Shown: positions 18,449-28,518 of the stretch, piece by piece
How the letters are laid out: each line of letters begins with the position of its first letter
Numbering within the stretch: position 1 is the first letter of the stretch
NCBI GenBank assembly: GCA_902794035.1
Contig: CADBFN010000003.1
Coordinates: forward strand, 452 to 64,451
DNA from: an uncultured bacterium
GTDB taxonomy: Bacteria > Cyanobacteriota > Vampirovibrionia > Gastranaerophilales > Gastranaerophilaceae
DNA length: 64,000 bases
Reading direction: 5' to 3'
The notes under the pieces: model-generated
Told to the model about the DNA's origin: nothing
The model's database searches: none
Seen by the model: the letters and a program-made list of their open reading frames with translations, nothing else
Position numbers and translations under genes: made by a program

Positions 18449-19429
18449 TTATCTAAAATCTGAAATCGGCAAATAAGCCTGCGGATAACTGTAATCTTCT
18501 ATAAATCCCAAATTTTTGTATAATCTGAGCGCCTGAAGATTATTGGTTTCTGTTGTTGTATTAATTTCTGTGACATTTGACAATACTCTGTTATTAATAA
18601 TTTCATCCATAGAACGTTTTAACATTATTGTTGATAAGCCTTTGCCCTGATGTTCATCAGTGATACCAACAAGCGGTATGTTTACGATGGAATTATTTGT
18701 TATATTCATAAATGAAAAACCTACGGGACATTCTTTATATAGTAATACACTTGTTGCATCAGGCAAAAATTTTGCGTAAACGTCATTTACAACTTTTGAT
18801 AAAATATCCGTACAACCTGATACAGACTTAAATCTTGGGTCAAACAATGCGTCAGAACTATTTACAAAAGATTCCTGTATTACTTTTACTGCATCATTAA
18901 AATATTTCATGTCCCAGCCAACGACCCTGTAATCGCTTGGTAATTCTACAATCCTTGCTCTTGAGAATAATTCTTTTGAATCAGTGCCGTGCATTTTGAA
19001 GCGCAAAACTTCTATGCCGATAAACTGAAAACCATATTTTACGACAGAACTAATCAAATCTTTTTGCTTACCAAGCATTGGATAACAAACAATTTTATTT
19101 CTTCTTGTTGAGGATGTTAATTCAAGAAATTTCTCTAACAAAGCATTTGCATGTACAAGATAATTCTCACTGTCTATGCAATGTATAATATTTAATTCAA
19201 TTGCTTCAGATATCGCTGTAGTATAAACCAAAAAGCCCGCTAATCTGTGATTATCATATAAAATAATGCAGTCAATATATTTTTTTTCTACGGAGTCTAA
19301 AAAACCGTCATAATCAATTGGTTCAAGCTCAAAATTGTATTCTTCCGCTGCTTTTGCACAAAAATCATCATAAATAAGCTCAAAATTTTCATAGTCTTCA
19401 ACGGTTAATAATTTGGTGCTGTACATCAA
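18449..19429 (-). CDS. Tandem GNAT acetyltransferase
   Basis: A 326-residue protein apparently built from two GNAT folds. The N-terminal one is degenerate (YDNHRLAGFLVYTTAISEAI but no clear acetyl-CoA loop). The C-terminal one is complete: LLYKECPVGFSFMNI, PLVGITDEHQGKGLSTIML as the pyrophosphate loop, and ETNNLQALRLYKNLGFIED. Substrate unknown. It begins seven bases after the ribBA stop, so it belongs to the riboflavin operon and could act on a metabolite or protein linked to it, though this is unproven. Confidence 0.85.
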   Translation of the reverse strand: MMYSTKLLTVEDYENFELIYDDFCAKAAEEYNFELEPIDYDGFLDSVEKKYIDCIILYDNHRLAGFLVYTTAISEAIELNIIHCIDSENYLVHANALLEKFLELTSSTRRNKIVCYPMLGKQKDLISSVVKYGFQFIGIEVLRFKMHGTDSKELFSRARIVELPSDYRVVGWDMKYFNDAVKVIQESFVNSSDALFDPRFKSVSGCTDILSKVVNDVYAKFLPDATSVLLYKECPVGFSFMNITNNSIVNIPLVGITDEHQGKGLSTIMLKRSMDEIINNRVLSNVTEINTTTETNNLQALRLYKNLGFIEDYSYPQAYLPISDFR

Positions 19430-19436
19430 AATCTCC

Positions 19437-20648
19437 TTATAGTGAATGGTGCATTTTTTCTTTTTTAGTTTCGAGATATCTTTTATTATATGGAGTCACC
19501 TCGGATTCTACTTTTATTATATCTTTTATTTTTAATCCGTAACCCTCTAAACCAATGACTTTTTTAGGATTGTTTGTTATTAAATTGAATTCGTTATATC
19601 CCAAATCCAAAATAATTTGTGCTCCGGTTCCGTAATCTCTTAAATCTGATTTAAAACCAAGAGATATATTTGCTTCTATCGTATCCTGCCCCTGTTCCTG
19701 AAGTTTATATGCTTTAATTTTGTTGCATAAACCAATGCCTCTGCCTTCGTGATCCGTTAAATACACTACTGCACCTTTGCCATATTTTTCAATATATCTC
19801 AGAGCATTGTGAAGCTGAGAATTGCAATCGCATTTTAAACTGTGAAAAATATCTCCTGTCAGGCACATACTGTGAACTCTGACTGCCGGAACTTTGTCTG
19901 TTCCGTCGTCTTTAACAAGTGCGACATGTTCGTGCCCGTTGATTTGGTTCTTGTATCCTATCAGTTTAAAATCACCGTATTTTGTAGGTAAGTTTACTTC
20001 AGCTTCTCTTGTTACAAGTTTTTCTGATTTTAATCTGTATGCAATTAATTCAGATACAGTAATAAATTTTAAATCATATTTATCCGCAAATTCTCTTAAA
20101 TAATCCCTTCTTGCCATGTGCCCATCTGGTGCCATAACTTCACACATTAAACCTGCCGGTCTTTGTCCGCAAATCTTAGCTAAATCAACAACTGCTTCTG
20201 TGTGTCCTGCACGTTCAAGCACTCCACCCTTACGGGCTACGCATGGAAACAGGTGCCCCGGTCGTCTTAAATCAGACGGAAGCGCATCAGGTGCTATTGC
20301 AACTTCGACTGTTTTTGCTCTGTCATATGCTGATATCCCTGTTGTAACTCCAAATTTTTCCTGGGCATCAATGCTTACGGTAAATGCTGTTTTCATCCCT
20401 TCCGTATTTTGTTCAACCATTTGCGGCAAATCCAATTTTTGCGCTATATCACTTGAGATTGCAAGACATATTAAACCTCTTACTTCTGATGCAAGAAAAT
20501 TTACGATTTCAGGGGTTACCATCTGAGCTGAAACAATAACATCTCCTTCATTTTCTCTGTCTTCATCATCCGCTACAATAATTGGTTTACCTGACTTAAA
20601 GTCCTTTATAGCATCTTCTATACTGTCAAATCTAAATTTTTCTTCCAT
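19437..20648 (-). CDS. ribBA: Bifunctional DHBP synthase / GTP cyclohydrolase II
   Basis: Provides both entry reactions of riboflavin synthesis. Residues 1-200 are 3,4-dihydroxy-2-butanone-4-phosphate synthase with DDEDRENEGD and the His motif GHTEAVVDL. Residues 205-400 are GTP cyclohydrolase II with the zinc cysteines in VHSMCLTGDIFHSLKCDCNS and the catalytic loop YLTDHEGRGIGL. Length 403 is normal for the fusion. Its ATG overlaps the ribE stop (TAATG), a sign of translational coupling. No FMN riboswitch was seen upstream of the operon, and ribD and ribH are not in the window. Confidence 0.97.
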   Translation of the reverse strand: MEEKFRFDSIEDAIKDFKSGKPIIVADDEDRENEGDVIVSAQMVTPEIVNFLASEVRGLICLAISSDIAQKLDLPQMVEQNTEGMKTAFTVSIDAQEKFGVTTGISAYDRAKTVEVAIAPDALPSDLRRPGHLFPCVARKGGVLERAGHTEAVVDLAKICGQRPAGLMCEVMAPDGHMARRDYLREFADKYDLKFITVSELIAYRLKSEKLVTREAEVNLPTKYGDFKLIGYKNQINGHEHVALVKDDGTDKVPAVRVHSMCLTGDIFHSLKCDCNSQLHNALRYIEKYGKGAVVYLTDHEGRGIGLCNKIKAYKLQEQGQDTIEANISLGFKSDLRDYGTGAQIILDLGYNEFNLITNNPKKVIGLEGYGLKIKDIIKVESEVTPYNKRYLETKKEKMHHSL

Positions 20649-21295
20649 TACACAAATCCATTCTCTTTTAAAAATTCAATATTAATTTTTCTATTTTGAT
20701 TATTATTGCCTAATCCCAGCATTTTTTCAACATATTTACCTATTATATCCGTTTCTATATTAACTCTATCTCTGATATTAAGATATTTAAGTACTGTGTT
20801 ATTAAATGTATGCGGTATAACAGCAATGCTGAAAGTGTTATTTTTTATTTCCGATATCGTAAGGCTGATTCCGTTTATAGTTATTGAGCCTTTATATATT
20901 ATATATTTTAATTTATCTTCAGGAATTTGAAATGTCATATTGGTAAATTCGTTTTGTTTTTCTGTTGAAACAAGTTTTCCCTGACAGTCTATATGTCCTG
21001 TAACTATATGGCCTCCAAGTCTTGAGTCTATTTTCATTGCCCGTTCTAAATTTACATAATTACCTGATTTTTCATTTGCAATATTCGTTATCTTTAGTGT
21101 TTCATCACTTAGCATAGCTTTAAAACTGGTATCATCGTAAGAGGTAACTGTTTGACAAACTCCGTTTACGCAAATGCTGTCACCTATTTTAATATCATTT
21201 AAAATTTCAGAGCAACTAATGATAATTTCTGCTCCATTTGATAACATTGATATATTTTTAATCTGACCTATTTCTTCAATTATACCCGTAAACAT
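20648..21295 (-). CDS. ribE: Riboflavin synthase alpha chain
   Basis: Dismutates two 6,7-dimethyl-8-ribityllumazine molecules to riboflavin. The 215-residue chain has the MFTGIIEEIGQI signature and two tandem lumazine-binding barrels: IGDSICVNGVCQTVTSYDD with RLGGHIVTGHIDCQG at the boundary, and YIIYKGSITINGISLTISE in the second half. It is first in the rib operon, 40 bases downstream of the PBP1a gene, with which it may share transcription. Confidence 0.96.
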   Translation of the reverse strand: MFTGIIEEIGQIKNISMLSNGAEIIISCSEILNDIKIGDSICVNGVCQTVTSYDDTSFKAMLSDETLKITNIANEKSGNYVNLERAMKIDSRLGGHIVTGHIDCQGKLVSTEKQNEFTNMTFQIPEDKLKYIIYKGSITINGISLTISEIKNNTFSIAVIPHTFNNTVLKYLNIRDRVNIETDIIGKYVEKMLGLGNNNQNRKINIEFLKENGFV

Positions 21296-21335
21296 AATTA
21301 TAGAATATCACAAGCATATGATATTTTCATACTTA

Positions 21336-23465
21336 TTATCTCAAACTTTCAGGAACAGCCATCGGAATAGGTTCTGCTTTTGGAACGGGAGCCTGATTAT
21401 TTGAAGCTGATGGCACCGGAGCCTGAGGTGTTACGTTGCTTTGAGAACTCTGGGCAGCTTCAATGGCACGTTCTTTAAGTTCTTTTGCTTCTTTTAGAAG
21501 TGAATCATCTTCAGGTAATTCATTATTTTCTTCATTTTCTTTTTTCTCAAGTTCTTTACCTTTATCGCTTAATACAATTTCAGGGTAATCAAAATCTTTT
21601 GCACCATACTTTTGAGTTGCAACTGTCATTATATCTTTCCAGATTTTCGCAGGTATTGTACCGCCTGTTAATCCATGCATTTGTTTGTTATTGTCATCCC
21701 CAACCCAGACACCTGTAACAATATCAGGTGTATAACCAACAAAGTACGCATCTCTGTAGTCATCTGTTGTCCCTGTTTTACCTGCGGCAGGTTTACCGAT
21801 ATTTGCACCCATTCCTGTACCGTGTGTTATAACAGTTTTAAGCATTGCAGTCATTTCAGCTGCTGTATTAGAACTCAGTTGATGAGAAGATTTAGTCGCA
21901 GAAGCACGATATAATACTCTGCCTCGTGAATCTTCTATTCTTTCTATAGCATATGGTTCTACTACATATCCGCCATTTGCAAATGCTCCGTAAGCACGAA
22001 CGAATTCAAATAATTTTACTCCATTAGATCCTAATGATATTGTATAATCTTTTTCTAACGGCGTAGTTATACCAAGAACTCTGGCAAGTTGTATTACGGA
22101 ATGTACTCCAACTTCTCTGATTACTCTTGCTGCGCATACGTTTGATGATACCATCAAAGCCTTATATATCGGGATTTTACCTCTGTATTTATTGCCGTAA
22201 TTTCGTGGTGACCACTTAGCAAGGGTAACAGGACTATCATCAACGATATCATTTGGCGAAAATCCTTTTTCCATAGCTGTCGCATATACAATTGGTTTAA
22301 ATGCTGATCCCGGAGGTCTTATTGCCTGCGTAACCCTGTCATATTGAGATTCTCCGTAGTTCTTTCCGCCTGCATAAACAAGTATTTTCCCGTCTATCGG
22401 ACTAAATGAAAATACTGCCGCTTGTTGGGATTTGCTTGTCAGACCGTATGCTTTCATATTAGCCAATATTGATTCATTTGCCTTTTGCTGTGCTTTTGAA
22501 TCTAATGTTGTAATTACTTTATAACCGCCATTAATTACGTCTGTTTCATGAAAACCAAGTCTTTCAAGCTCTTTTATTATGTAATCGCTGAAATATGGAG
22601 CCTTATTTGTTGTGTATAACTGTGGTAATTCACTAAGTTTTATATCAGCTTCAATGGCTTTTTCATATTCTTCTTTTGTAATATACTTCATTGTCAGCAT
22701 TCTTTTCAGAACCTGATTTCTTCTTTGCTTTGCCAAATCTTTGTTATTATAAGGATTATATACTGACGGAGCCTGAGGTAAGCCTGCAATTAATGCCAAT
22801 TCAGGAAGGGTAAGTTGGTCTAATCTTTTGTTAAAATACGTTTTTGCAGCTCCGGAAACACCATAAGCACCTGCCCCAAGATATACATTGTTTAGGTACA
22901 TTTCAAGAATTTTATCTTTTGATATAGTTTTTTCAATTCTTGTTGCGACTTCAAGTTCTTTAATTTTTCTTATAAATGTTCTTTCATTTGATAAGAAAAG
23001 AATCCTGGCAAGTTGTTGTGTAATAGTACTTGCTCCCTGAACCGTATGCATTGCCAAAACGTTTTGGATTGATGAACGTACTATCCCAAATAGGTCATAT
23101 CCTTTATGGTGATAAAAGTTTTTATCTTCGGTTGCTATAATTGCTTTTTGAAGATTTTCCGGTATATCTTTCAATTCAGCTTTGTCGTATGTATATGCAG
23201 TAAATGTTTTAATAATTTCTCCGTCAGATGAATAAAATTTTGTTACAATATTGGGTCTGAAATCTCTTAAATTCTCTATTGGTGGTAAAGAAGATAAGTA
23301 CAAGTTTAAAGCCAAAAAACCTGCTATCATAAGAGCTGTTGAGACTATAATAAACATTTTTACTGCTGTGAAAAAATTATTCGTCTTTTGTGAACGACGC
23401 TTATCTTTTGATATATTGTGTTCTTCTCTTTGTTTTTTATATGCTTCATATGACTTTGACATCAT
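21336..23465 (-). CDS. mrcA: Class A penicillin-binding protein (PBP1a type)
   Basis: Bifunctional peptidoglycan glycosyltransferase and transpeptidase. It has a basic cytoplasmic tail, one membrane segment near residues 35-57, the glycosyltransferase motif IATEDKNFYHHKGYD with catalytic Glu113, and QGASTITQQLAR. The transpeptidase has SxxK in RPPGSAFKPIVY near residue 388, SSN in MVSSNVCAARV, and KTG in AAGKTGTTDDYRDAYF near 560. A Pro/Ala-rich tail follows (residues 640-709). The length of 709 is ordinary. AGGGAG precedes the two adjacent ATG codons, so the start may be one codon later. Confidence 0.95.
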   Translation of the reverse strand: MMSKSYEAYKKQREEHNISKDKRRSQKTNNFFTAVKMFIIVSTALMIAGFLALNLYLSSLPPIENLRDFRPNIVTKFYSSDGEIIKTFTAYTYDKAELKDIPENLQKAIIATEDKNFYHHKGYDLFGIVRSSIQNVLAMHTVQGASTITQQLARILFLSNERTFIRKIKELEVATRIEKTISKDKILEMYLNNVYLGAGAYGVSGAAKTYFNKRLDQLTLPELALIAGLPQAPSVYNPYNNKDLAKQRRNQVLKRMLTMKYITKEEYEKAIEADIKLSELPQLYTTNKAPYFSDYIIKELERLGFHETDVINGGYKVITTLDSKAQQKANESILANMKAYGLTSKSQQAAVFSFSPIDGKILVYAGGKNYGESQYDRVTQAIRPPGSAFKPIVYATAMEKGFSPNDIVDDSPVTLAKWSPRNYGNKYRGKIPIYKALMVSSNVCAARVIREVGVHSVIQLARVLGITTPLEKDYTISLGSNGVKLFEFVRAYGAFANGGYVVEPYAIERIEDSRGRVLYRASATKSSHQLSSNTAAEMTAMLKTVITHGTGMGANIGKPAAGKTGTTDDYRDAYFVGYTPDIVTGVWVGDDNNKQMHGLTGGTIPAKIWKDIMTVATQKYGAKDFDYPEIVLSDKGKELEKKENEENNELPEDDSLLKEAKELKERAIEAAQSSQSNVTPQAPVPSASNNQAPVPKAEPIPMAVPESLR

Positions 23466-23510
23466 TTTCTCTCCCTAATCAAGCAAAAATATTATATCAC
23501 AAATATAAAA

Positions 23511-23545
23511 AAATAAGGTGCATATTTATGCACCTTATTCTTAGA
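23511..23545 (-). terminator. Terminator of the SLH protein gene
   Basis: AATAAGGTGCATA (23513-23525) and TATGCACCTTATT (23528-23540) form a 13-bp perfect stem. On the minus strand it continues into a T-rich tract, right after the SLH gene stop. Confidence 0.9.
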
Positions 23546-23560
23546 GCTACATATAATTGC

Positions 23561-25540
23561 TTATTCGTTGCAACCGAATGCGATTGTAATGTGTTCTCTT
23601 GGGTTAACTGCCGAGATTTTATATCCTCTTGGATCAACAAGATATGCAAATTCGTCGCCTGTTGTCTGGAATAACCCCATTGTACCTGATACAGCGGTTC
23701 TGGTTACATCAACCGGAGCTTTGACAGTTTCAAATACGCCATCAGCCAAACTTCTTGATGCTGCACCAAATTGTCCGCTGAATGTGTGACCTAACATGTA
23801 GCCTGCGTCATTTGTAACGTTTTCAGCAGCGTTACCAACATTTGTCAAAATACCGCCTGCTGTTCTGCCGACTACACCAACAAGGGATCCTGCCCATGTG
23901 AATGGCATTTGTACAAGTCTTGCAACAGGGTTAAGGTTCTTTTGTTTATTTACCTGAGCCTGTAAAATTTGTTTTGGTAATTTTGCTTTACATTTACCGT
24001 GCGAAATGTTTGTAAATGCAAGTTTTAACGCACCTTTGTTGCAGCCTGAAGGTCTGATAACTTCTACAACCTGACCGGTTACGGTTGAACCGCATGGATA
24101 TTTAACACCATTAATTGTTACATCTTCAAGTGTATTAGCTCTAAAGTACTGACCAACGTGTGAAGATTTTGCATTAACCTGATCTATCATAGATAATTTT
24201 AACGTAGGAATTTTTACAATTTCTTCCTGTTCAATTAATGCTTTCTTTTCAATAGGACATGCAGGACAAGCTGCGTTTGCGGTTTGTGGGTTTTTATCAT
24301 AACCAAGAGCAACTCTTGTTGTCTGCATCATAGACGCAATTTCAGCACGTGTTGCATCTTTGTTTGGCATAATCATGTTAGGATTTGGAGAATTATTTAA
24401 TGCTCCGTTTTGCAATGATTTTGCTACAGGTATTCTTGCCCAGTTTGGAACAAGACTACCGTCTGAATATTTACTTAATATTTCGTCTGCCTTACAAGAA
24501 TCAATATCACATGTCATCCCTTTTGAAATTGAAGTCAATGCTTCGACACGAGTTACATTGTTGTGAGGTTTAAAAGTGTGGTTTGGATAACCTCTTAACA
24601 AATCTGCATCAACTGCTTTTGCAATTGCGGCATTTGCCCAGTTGCTTCTTGAAACATCAGAAAATTGTGATGTTGTTGCGCCATGCGCATCCATGTTAAA
24701 TCCTTTAACAAGCATTGTGGCAAATTCTGCACGGGATATATTTCTGTTTGGTTTATATAGACCGTCAGGATATCCGACAACAACGTCGTTAATTGCAAGT
24801 TTATCAATGTCACATGCTGCCCAGTGACCGTTTGGTACATCAGGGAACATGCACCCGCCGTTTGAATTGTAATTATACGCAGGAGCTGCTGCGCCTGTTA
24901 TGTTTTCTTTAATAGTATATGGGACTAATGACTTTTTAATTGCGTTTATAGAATTTGCAGATTTAATATCTATAGGGCAACCTTTGTTTTCACCCATATT
25001 AACGCTTACCCCGTTGTTACATCTCGGTAATTCATTTAAACAAGGCATTGATGCAGCAGCCCCTGTAATCTGACTTTGAGTCTGCGTTGATATTGTTGTG
25101 CCTGCTATATCAGATGATAATCTTGATGCAGGGCAGCCTCTCATTGCTGTTTCTGTTGAAAAGATGGAATTAGATGGTTCTCCGACATAATTATTTGTAC
25201 CGTAAATAGCCTGAGGATAACCATAAACCTGTTTCATTTCTGCTCTGTCAGGTTTTCCTGATTGTGGGCATAGAGCTGTTGAAGGAACTGCCGGCTTATC
25301 GCAGCTGATTTCGTCATTGCAAGGTGTTTTGACAGGGCATGCTTTTTTCTTTTTACACCCGCAATCTGCTTTTGCTCTCTTACACTTGTCGCACTGTGGT
25401 TTTGCACAGTCTGAAGCACCTGTTACAACAGGTAAAACTTCATTTTGTGTACATGGGCAGGCAGCCATTGCACTATTCAAGGAACATGTTGCTATTCCAA
25501 CAGCAATCGCCGCTGCCGCAGTTAGTTTTTTAATTGACAT
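23561..25540 (-). CDS. Exported S-layer-homology protein with cysteine-rich N-terminus
   Basis: The start is ATG 25540, just after a perfect AAGGAGG, giving 659 residues; the 21 residues upstream in the same frame are not needed. A signal peptide (MSIKKLTAAAAIAVGIATCSLNSAMA) is followed by about 65 residues with roughly eleven cysteines (CPCTQNE, CDKCKRAKADCGCKKKKAC). Three SLH repeats lie near residues 230-425 (FPDVPNGHWAACDIDKLA, FSDVSRSNWANAAIAKAVD, a third with KYSDGSLVPNWARIPVAKSL). The C-terminal 230 residues are of mixed type with beta-like and Gly/Ala-rich stretches. The protein probably anchors to cell-wall polysaccharide. The strong ribosome site and own terminator suggest abundant expression. 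Confidence 0.92.
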   Translation of the reverse strand: MSIKKLTAAAAIAVGIATCSLNSAMAACPCTQNEVLPVVTGASDCAKPQCDKCKRAKADCGCKKKKACPVKTPCNDEISCDKPAVPSTALCPQSGKPDRAEMKQVYGYPQAIYGTNNYVGEPSNSIFSTETAMRGCPASRLSSDIAGTTISTQTQSQITGAAASMPCLNELPRCNNGVSVNMGENKGCPIDIKSANSINAIKKSLVPYTIKENITGAAAPAYNYNSNGGCMFPDVPNGHWAACDIDKLAINDVVVGYPDGLYKPNRNISRAEFATMLVKGFNMDAHGATTSQFSDVSRSNWANAAIAKAVDADLLRGYPNHTFKPHNNVTRVEALTSISKGMTCDIDSCKADEILSKYSDGSLVPNWARIPVAKSLQNGALNNSPNPNMIMPNKDATRAEIASMMQTTRVALGYDKNPQTANAACPACPIEKKALIEQEEIVKIPTLKLSMIDQVNAKSSHVGQYFRANTLEDVTINGVKYPCGSTVTGQVVEVIRPSGCNKGALKLAFTNISHGKCKAKLPKQILQAQVNKQKNLNPVARLVQMPFTWAGSLVGVVGRTAGGILTNVGNAAENVTNDAGYMLGHTFSGQFGAASRSLADGVFETVKAPVDVTRTAVSGTMGLFQTTGDEFAYLVDPRGYKISAVNPREHITIAFGCNE

Positions 25541-25675
25541 TTTAACCTCCTTGTGTTGTTCAAGTTTTTGTTTCTGACAAAAACCTTTAAAAAACAAACT
25601 CATAGAAGATTATGTATATTTGATAACTTTAAAACATTAGCAATTTTTCTAATCCTGTTGTACAGTTTGAAATGA

Positions 25676-26569
25676 TTAATAGTCTATTTCTAATGAGCCA
25701 TCATGGAGTATGCCGTATCCGCCTGTTGGTATGGTTAATTTTGATATAGAATGTGTTATTTTATATCCGCCAAATACAGGAATATTTAATTCTTCAGATA
25801 TTTCATTAAATAATATATCAAGTTGGTCTTTATATTCGTCTATGCCTAAAAAATCGCCTAAAACTACCGCACAAATGTTTTGTCTAAATTTATTCGTATT
25901 CAAAAGTTGCCTGAATGAACGGTCGATTTTATAAACAGGTTCATTCAAATCTTCTGCAAAAAATATAAATTTATCGTCTGGAATAAAGTCAAGCCCGCAT
26001 AAAGAACAAATAGTTGCTAGATTTCCGCCCCAAATAATTCCCTGTGCATCTCCGTTTTTATAAGTTTTTTGTTCCGTAGGCGTAATTGTTATATTATTAC
26101 TTTCGAGAGTTTTCCAAAAATTTTCAACTGTATATTTATCAAGTTCTTCAGGCTGAAAATCCCCTTTGGGCATTGGTGCAGAAAAGGTTATCAGTCCTGC
26201 CTTTTTAAAAAACATTAGCGATAAAGCTGTAATATCTGAATATCCGCAAAATATTTTAGGGTTATTTTTTATTAAATCGTAATCAATTTTGTTTATAAGT
26301 CTTATTGATCCGTAACCGCCTCTTGCACAAAATATTGCTTTAACTTCTTTATCTGAAAATGCGTTATGTAAATCTTCAAGGCGGTCTTTGTCGCTTCCTG
26401 CAAGATATCTGTCAGATTTGAAAATATTATTCCCCAACTTGATTTTATAGCCCAAACTCTCAAAATATTTGACACTAGTTAGTATCTTATCTTTATCAAC
26501 ATTACCTGCCGGAGCAATTATTGATATTGTATCGTCTTTTTTAAGTTTGTTTGGTTTAATAATGTTCAT
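25676..26569 (-). CDS. ldcA: LD-carboxypeptidase (murein tetrapeptide carboxypeptidase)
   Basis: Serine peptidase that removes the terminal D-Ala from muropeptide tetrapeptides in wall recycling. The 297-residue chain has the family start DTISIIAPAGNVDKD, the region AIFCARGGYGSIRLINKID, and the nucleophile elbow FCGYSDITAL. The Glu and His of the Ser-Glu-His triad fit FAEDLNEPVYKIDRSF and GYKITHS. No signal peptide is seen, in keeping with a cytosolic enzyme. It is divergent from dnaX. Confidence 0.93.
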   Translation of the reverse strand: MNIIKPNKLKKDDTISIIAPAGNVDKDKILTSVKYFESLGYKIKLGNNIFKSDRYLAGSDKDRLEDLHNAFSDKEVKAIFCARGGYGSIRLINKIDYDLIKNNPKIFCGYSDITALSLMFFKKAGLITFSAPMPKGDFQPEELDKYTVENFWKTLESNNITITPTEQKTYKNGDAQGIIWGGNLATICSLCGLDFIPDDKFIFFAEDLNEPVYKIDRSFRQLLNTNKFRQNICAVVLGDFLGIDEYKDQLDILFNEISEELNIPVFGGYKITHSISKLTIPTGGYGILHDGSLEIDY

Positions 26570-26611
26570 ATTTTGTCCTTTTAGAGAATTCTTTGTTATA
26601 ATAACAATATC

Positions 26612-28450
26612 ATGAATAAAAGTTATATACCTTTATATCGTAAATACAGACCGCAAACAATAGAACAAATTGTTGGGCAAGAACATGTAAAAAAAGCCCT
26701 TACTAATGCTATTGAATCTGACAGAATTTCTCATGCGTATCTGTTCACTGGTCCGCGTGGAACGGGTAAAACTTCTACTGCCCGTATTTTTGCAAAGTCT
26801 TTAAATTGCGAAAAAGGTCCGACAATTTCTCCCTGTAACGAGTGCGAAAATTGTATAAATATAACAAAATCTATTCCAATAGATGTAATTGAAATTGATG
26901 CTGCAAGTAACCGCTCAGTAAGTGATGCTGAAGAAATTATCCAAAATGTGGCAATGGCTCCTGTTCACAGCAGATATAAAATTTATATTATTGATGAAGT
27001 TCATATGCTTACACCAACTGCTTTTAATGCGTTATTAAAAACACTTGAAGAACCGCCGGAAAATGTAATTTTTATACTTGCTACAACTGAGGTTCATAAG
27101 GTTCTTGATACAATAAAAAGCCGTTGTCAAAGATTTGATTTTAAACGTATTACTACTGATGATATCTCAAAACATTTGAGATTTATTTCTGACAAAGAAA
27201 ATATAAATATTACAGATGATGCTCTTAATTATATTGCATCTAATTCAGCAGGCGGAATGAGAGATTCTATTGCCTTGTTAGATCAGTTGAGTGTTTTAAA
27301 TTCTGCAAAAGAAGCTATTTCTGTTGAAGATATAAATAAATTATTAGGACGGCTGTCTTTTGAATCTTTGAGTAATCTTTTTGAAAGTATCTCAAAATCT
27401 GATTCAAATTCCGCTCTTGAAATTCTGAATAATATTTATAACCAAGGGAATGAACCATCACAAATTTTGTCTAATTTTCTTGAATATCTGCGTAACGCTT
27501 TAATTCTTAAATCAACTGATATAAAATCCGTTTCCGGTTCAGTTCAGTTGAATGAAGAACAGATTAAAAAACTTGAAGGATATTTAAAAAATATCGAAGT
27601 TCATCAGATAGTTTCTTTGATTGATAAGTGTTCTTCTTATATAAAAGAATTAAAATTAACAACAAATCCAAAATTATGGCTTGATGTTTCGGTTTTGGAT
27701 ATGTCAAATCTTGTTGAAAATACAAGACTTGAAGATTTACAATCAAGACTTCAGCAGCTTGAATCTGGACATTTAAAACCTGCTCCGGCTTATAATACTC
27801 CTCCTATGCCTGTCAATAAAATGAGTGTTAGTGAGAAAAGAGAAGATATTAAACCGGCAAAGCCTGTGGTAAAAGAAACTGATTCAGATACACCAGCGAG
27901 TGTAACTCTATCTGAACCTGTAAATAAAGCAGCTTCTTCAGATTTAAAAGCAATTTGGAATAGATTTCTTGATAATGTTTCAAGCTTTGCTTCAAGAGCA
28001 ATTTTAAAGCAGCATGCTATACCTGTTAAGTTTTCTCCCGATGAAGTTATTATTGCTATCAAAAGTGACAGTTGGCTTTCAAAATTCAGAGATGAATCTG
28101 ACAGGCTCTCATTAATTGAGTCTGCTTCAAAAGCCGTAACAGGAGGAAATCCTAAGATTATTTTGCGTTCTCCTCAGGCAGGAGATGATAAGTTAAGAAA
28201 TGAATCTGCAGACTCTTTACCTAAAATAGATCCTAAAAAACCTTTAATTCCTGAGAAAACGGAGTCTGCTGATGAAATTTCTCAGTCAGTTGAACAAATT
28301 AATGAATCAAATCAAGAAGATAATATTGATATAAATGAAGAAAAAAAAACTTCAAAACTAAATAATCTCCCGAAAAGAGAGGATTCGGCATTCCATTCAG
28401 ATAATGTAAATATGGTATTAGATCTTTTTGAAGGCAAAATTATTGAATAA
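26612..28450 (+). CDS. dnaX: DNA polymerase III subunit gamma/tau
   Basis: Clamp-loader ATPase of the replicase. The 612-residue protein has YRPQTIEQIVGQEHV, Walker A GPRGTGKTSTARIFAKSLNC, a zinc module (CEKG...CNECENC), Walker B YIIDEVHMLTPTAFNALLK, and the sensor-1 and arginine-finger region ATTEVHKVLDTIKSRCQRFDF. Residues from about 370 form a Pro/Ser/Lys-rich linker and a C-terminal tau-like region. No A6-type slippage site for a short gamma form was clearly identified. Confidence 0.96.
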   Translation: MNKSYIPLYRKYRPQTIEQIVGQEHVKKALTNAIESDRISHAYLFTGPRGTGKTSTARIFAKSLNCEKGPTISPCNECENCINITKSIPIDVIEIDAASNRSVSDAEEIIQNVAMAPVHSRYKIYIIDEVHMLTPTAFNALLKTLEEPPENVIFILATTEVHKVLDTIKSRCQRFDFKRITTDDISKHLRFISDKENINITDDALNYIASNSAGGMRDSIALLDQLSVLNSAKEAISVEDINKLLGRLSFESLSNLFESISKSDSNSALEILNNIYNQGNEPSQILSNFLEYLRNALILKSTDIKSVSGSVQLNEEQIKKLEGYLKNIEVHQIVSLIDKCSSYIKELKLTTNPKLWLDVSVLDMSNLVENTRLEDLQSRLQQLESGHLKPAPAYNTPPMPVNKMSVSEKREDIKPAKPVVKETDSDTPASVTLSEPVNKAASSDLKAIWNRFLDNVSSFASRAILKQHAIPVKFSPDEVIIAIKSDSWLSKFRDESDRLSLIESASKAVTGGNPKIILRSPQAGDDKLRNESADSLPKIDPKKPLIPEKTESADEISQSVEQINESNQEDNIDINEEKKTSKLNNLPKREDSAFHSDNVNMVLDLFEGKIIE

Positions 28451-28518
28451 GCAGAAATTTTTAATTTCTTCTGATCTATGTAAAAAAGTTTATTAAGATT
28501 CTAATTTTGTTTCGTTAG

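Noticed and set aside
20116-20526. Plus-strand open frame of 136 residues
   Set aside because: It lies antisense within ribBA and reflects the codon pattern of that gene.
21296-21335. FMN riboswitch before ribE
   Set aside because: The gap is only 40 bases and none of the conserved RFN elements is present; the rib operon seems to read from PBP1a or from a promoter in that region.
25541-25603. N-terminal extension of the SLH protein
   Set aside because: The internal ATG at 25540 is preceded by a perfect AAGGAGG and opens a standard signal peptide; the upstream residues would precede it without purpose.
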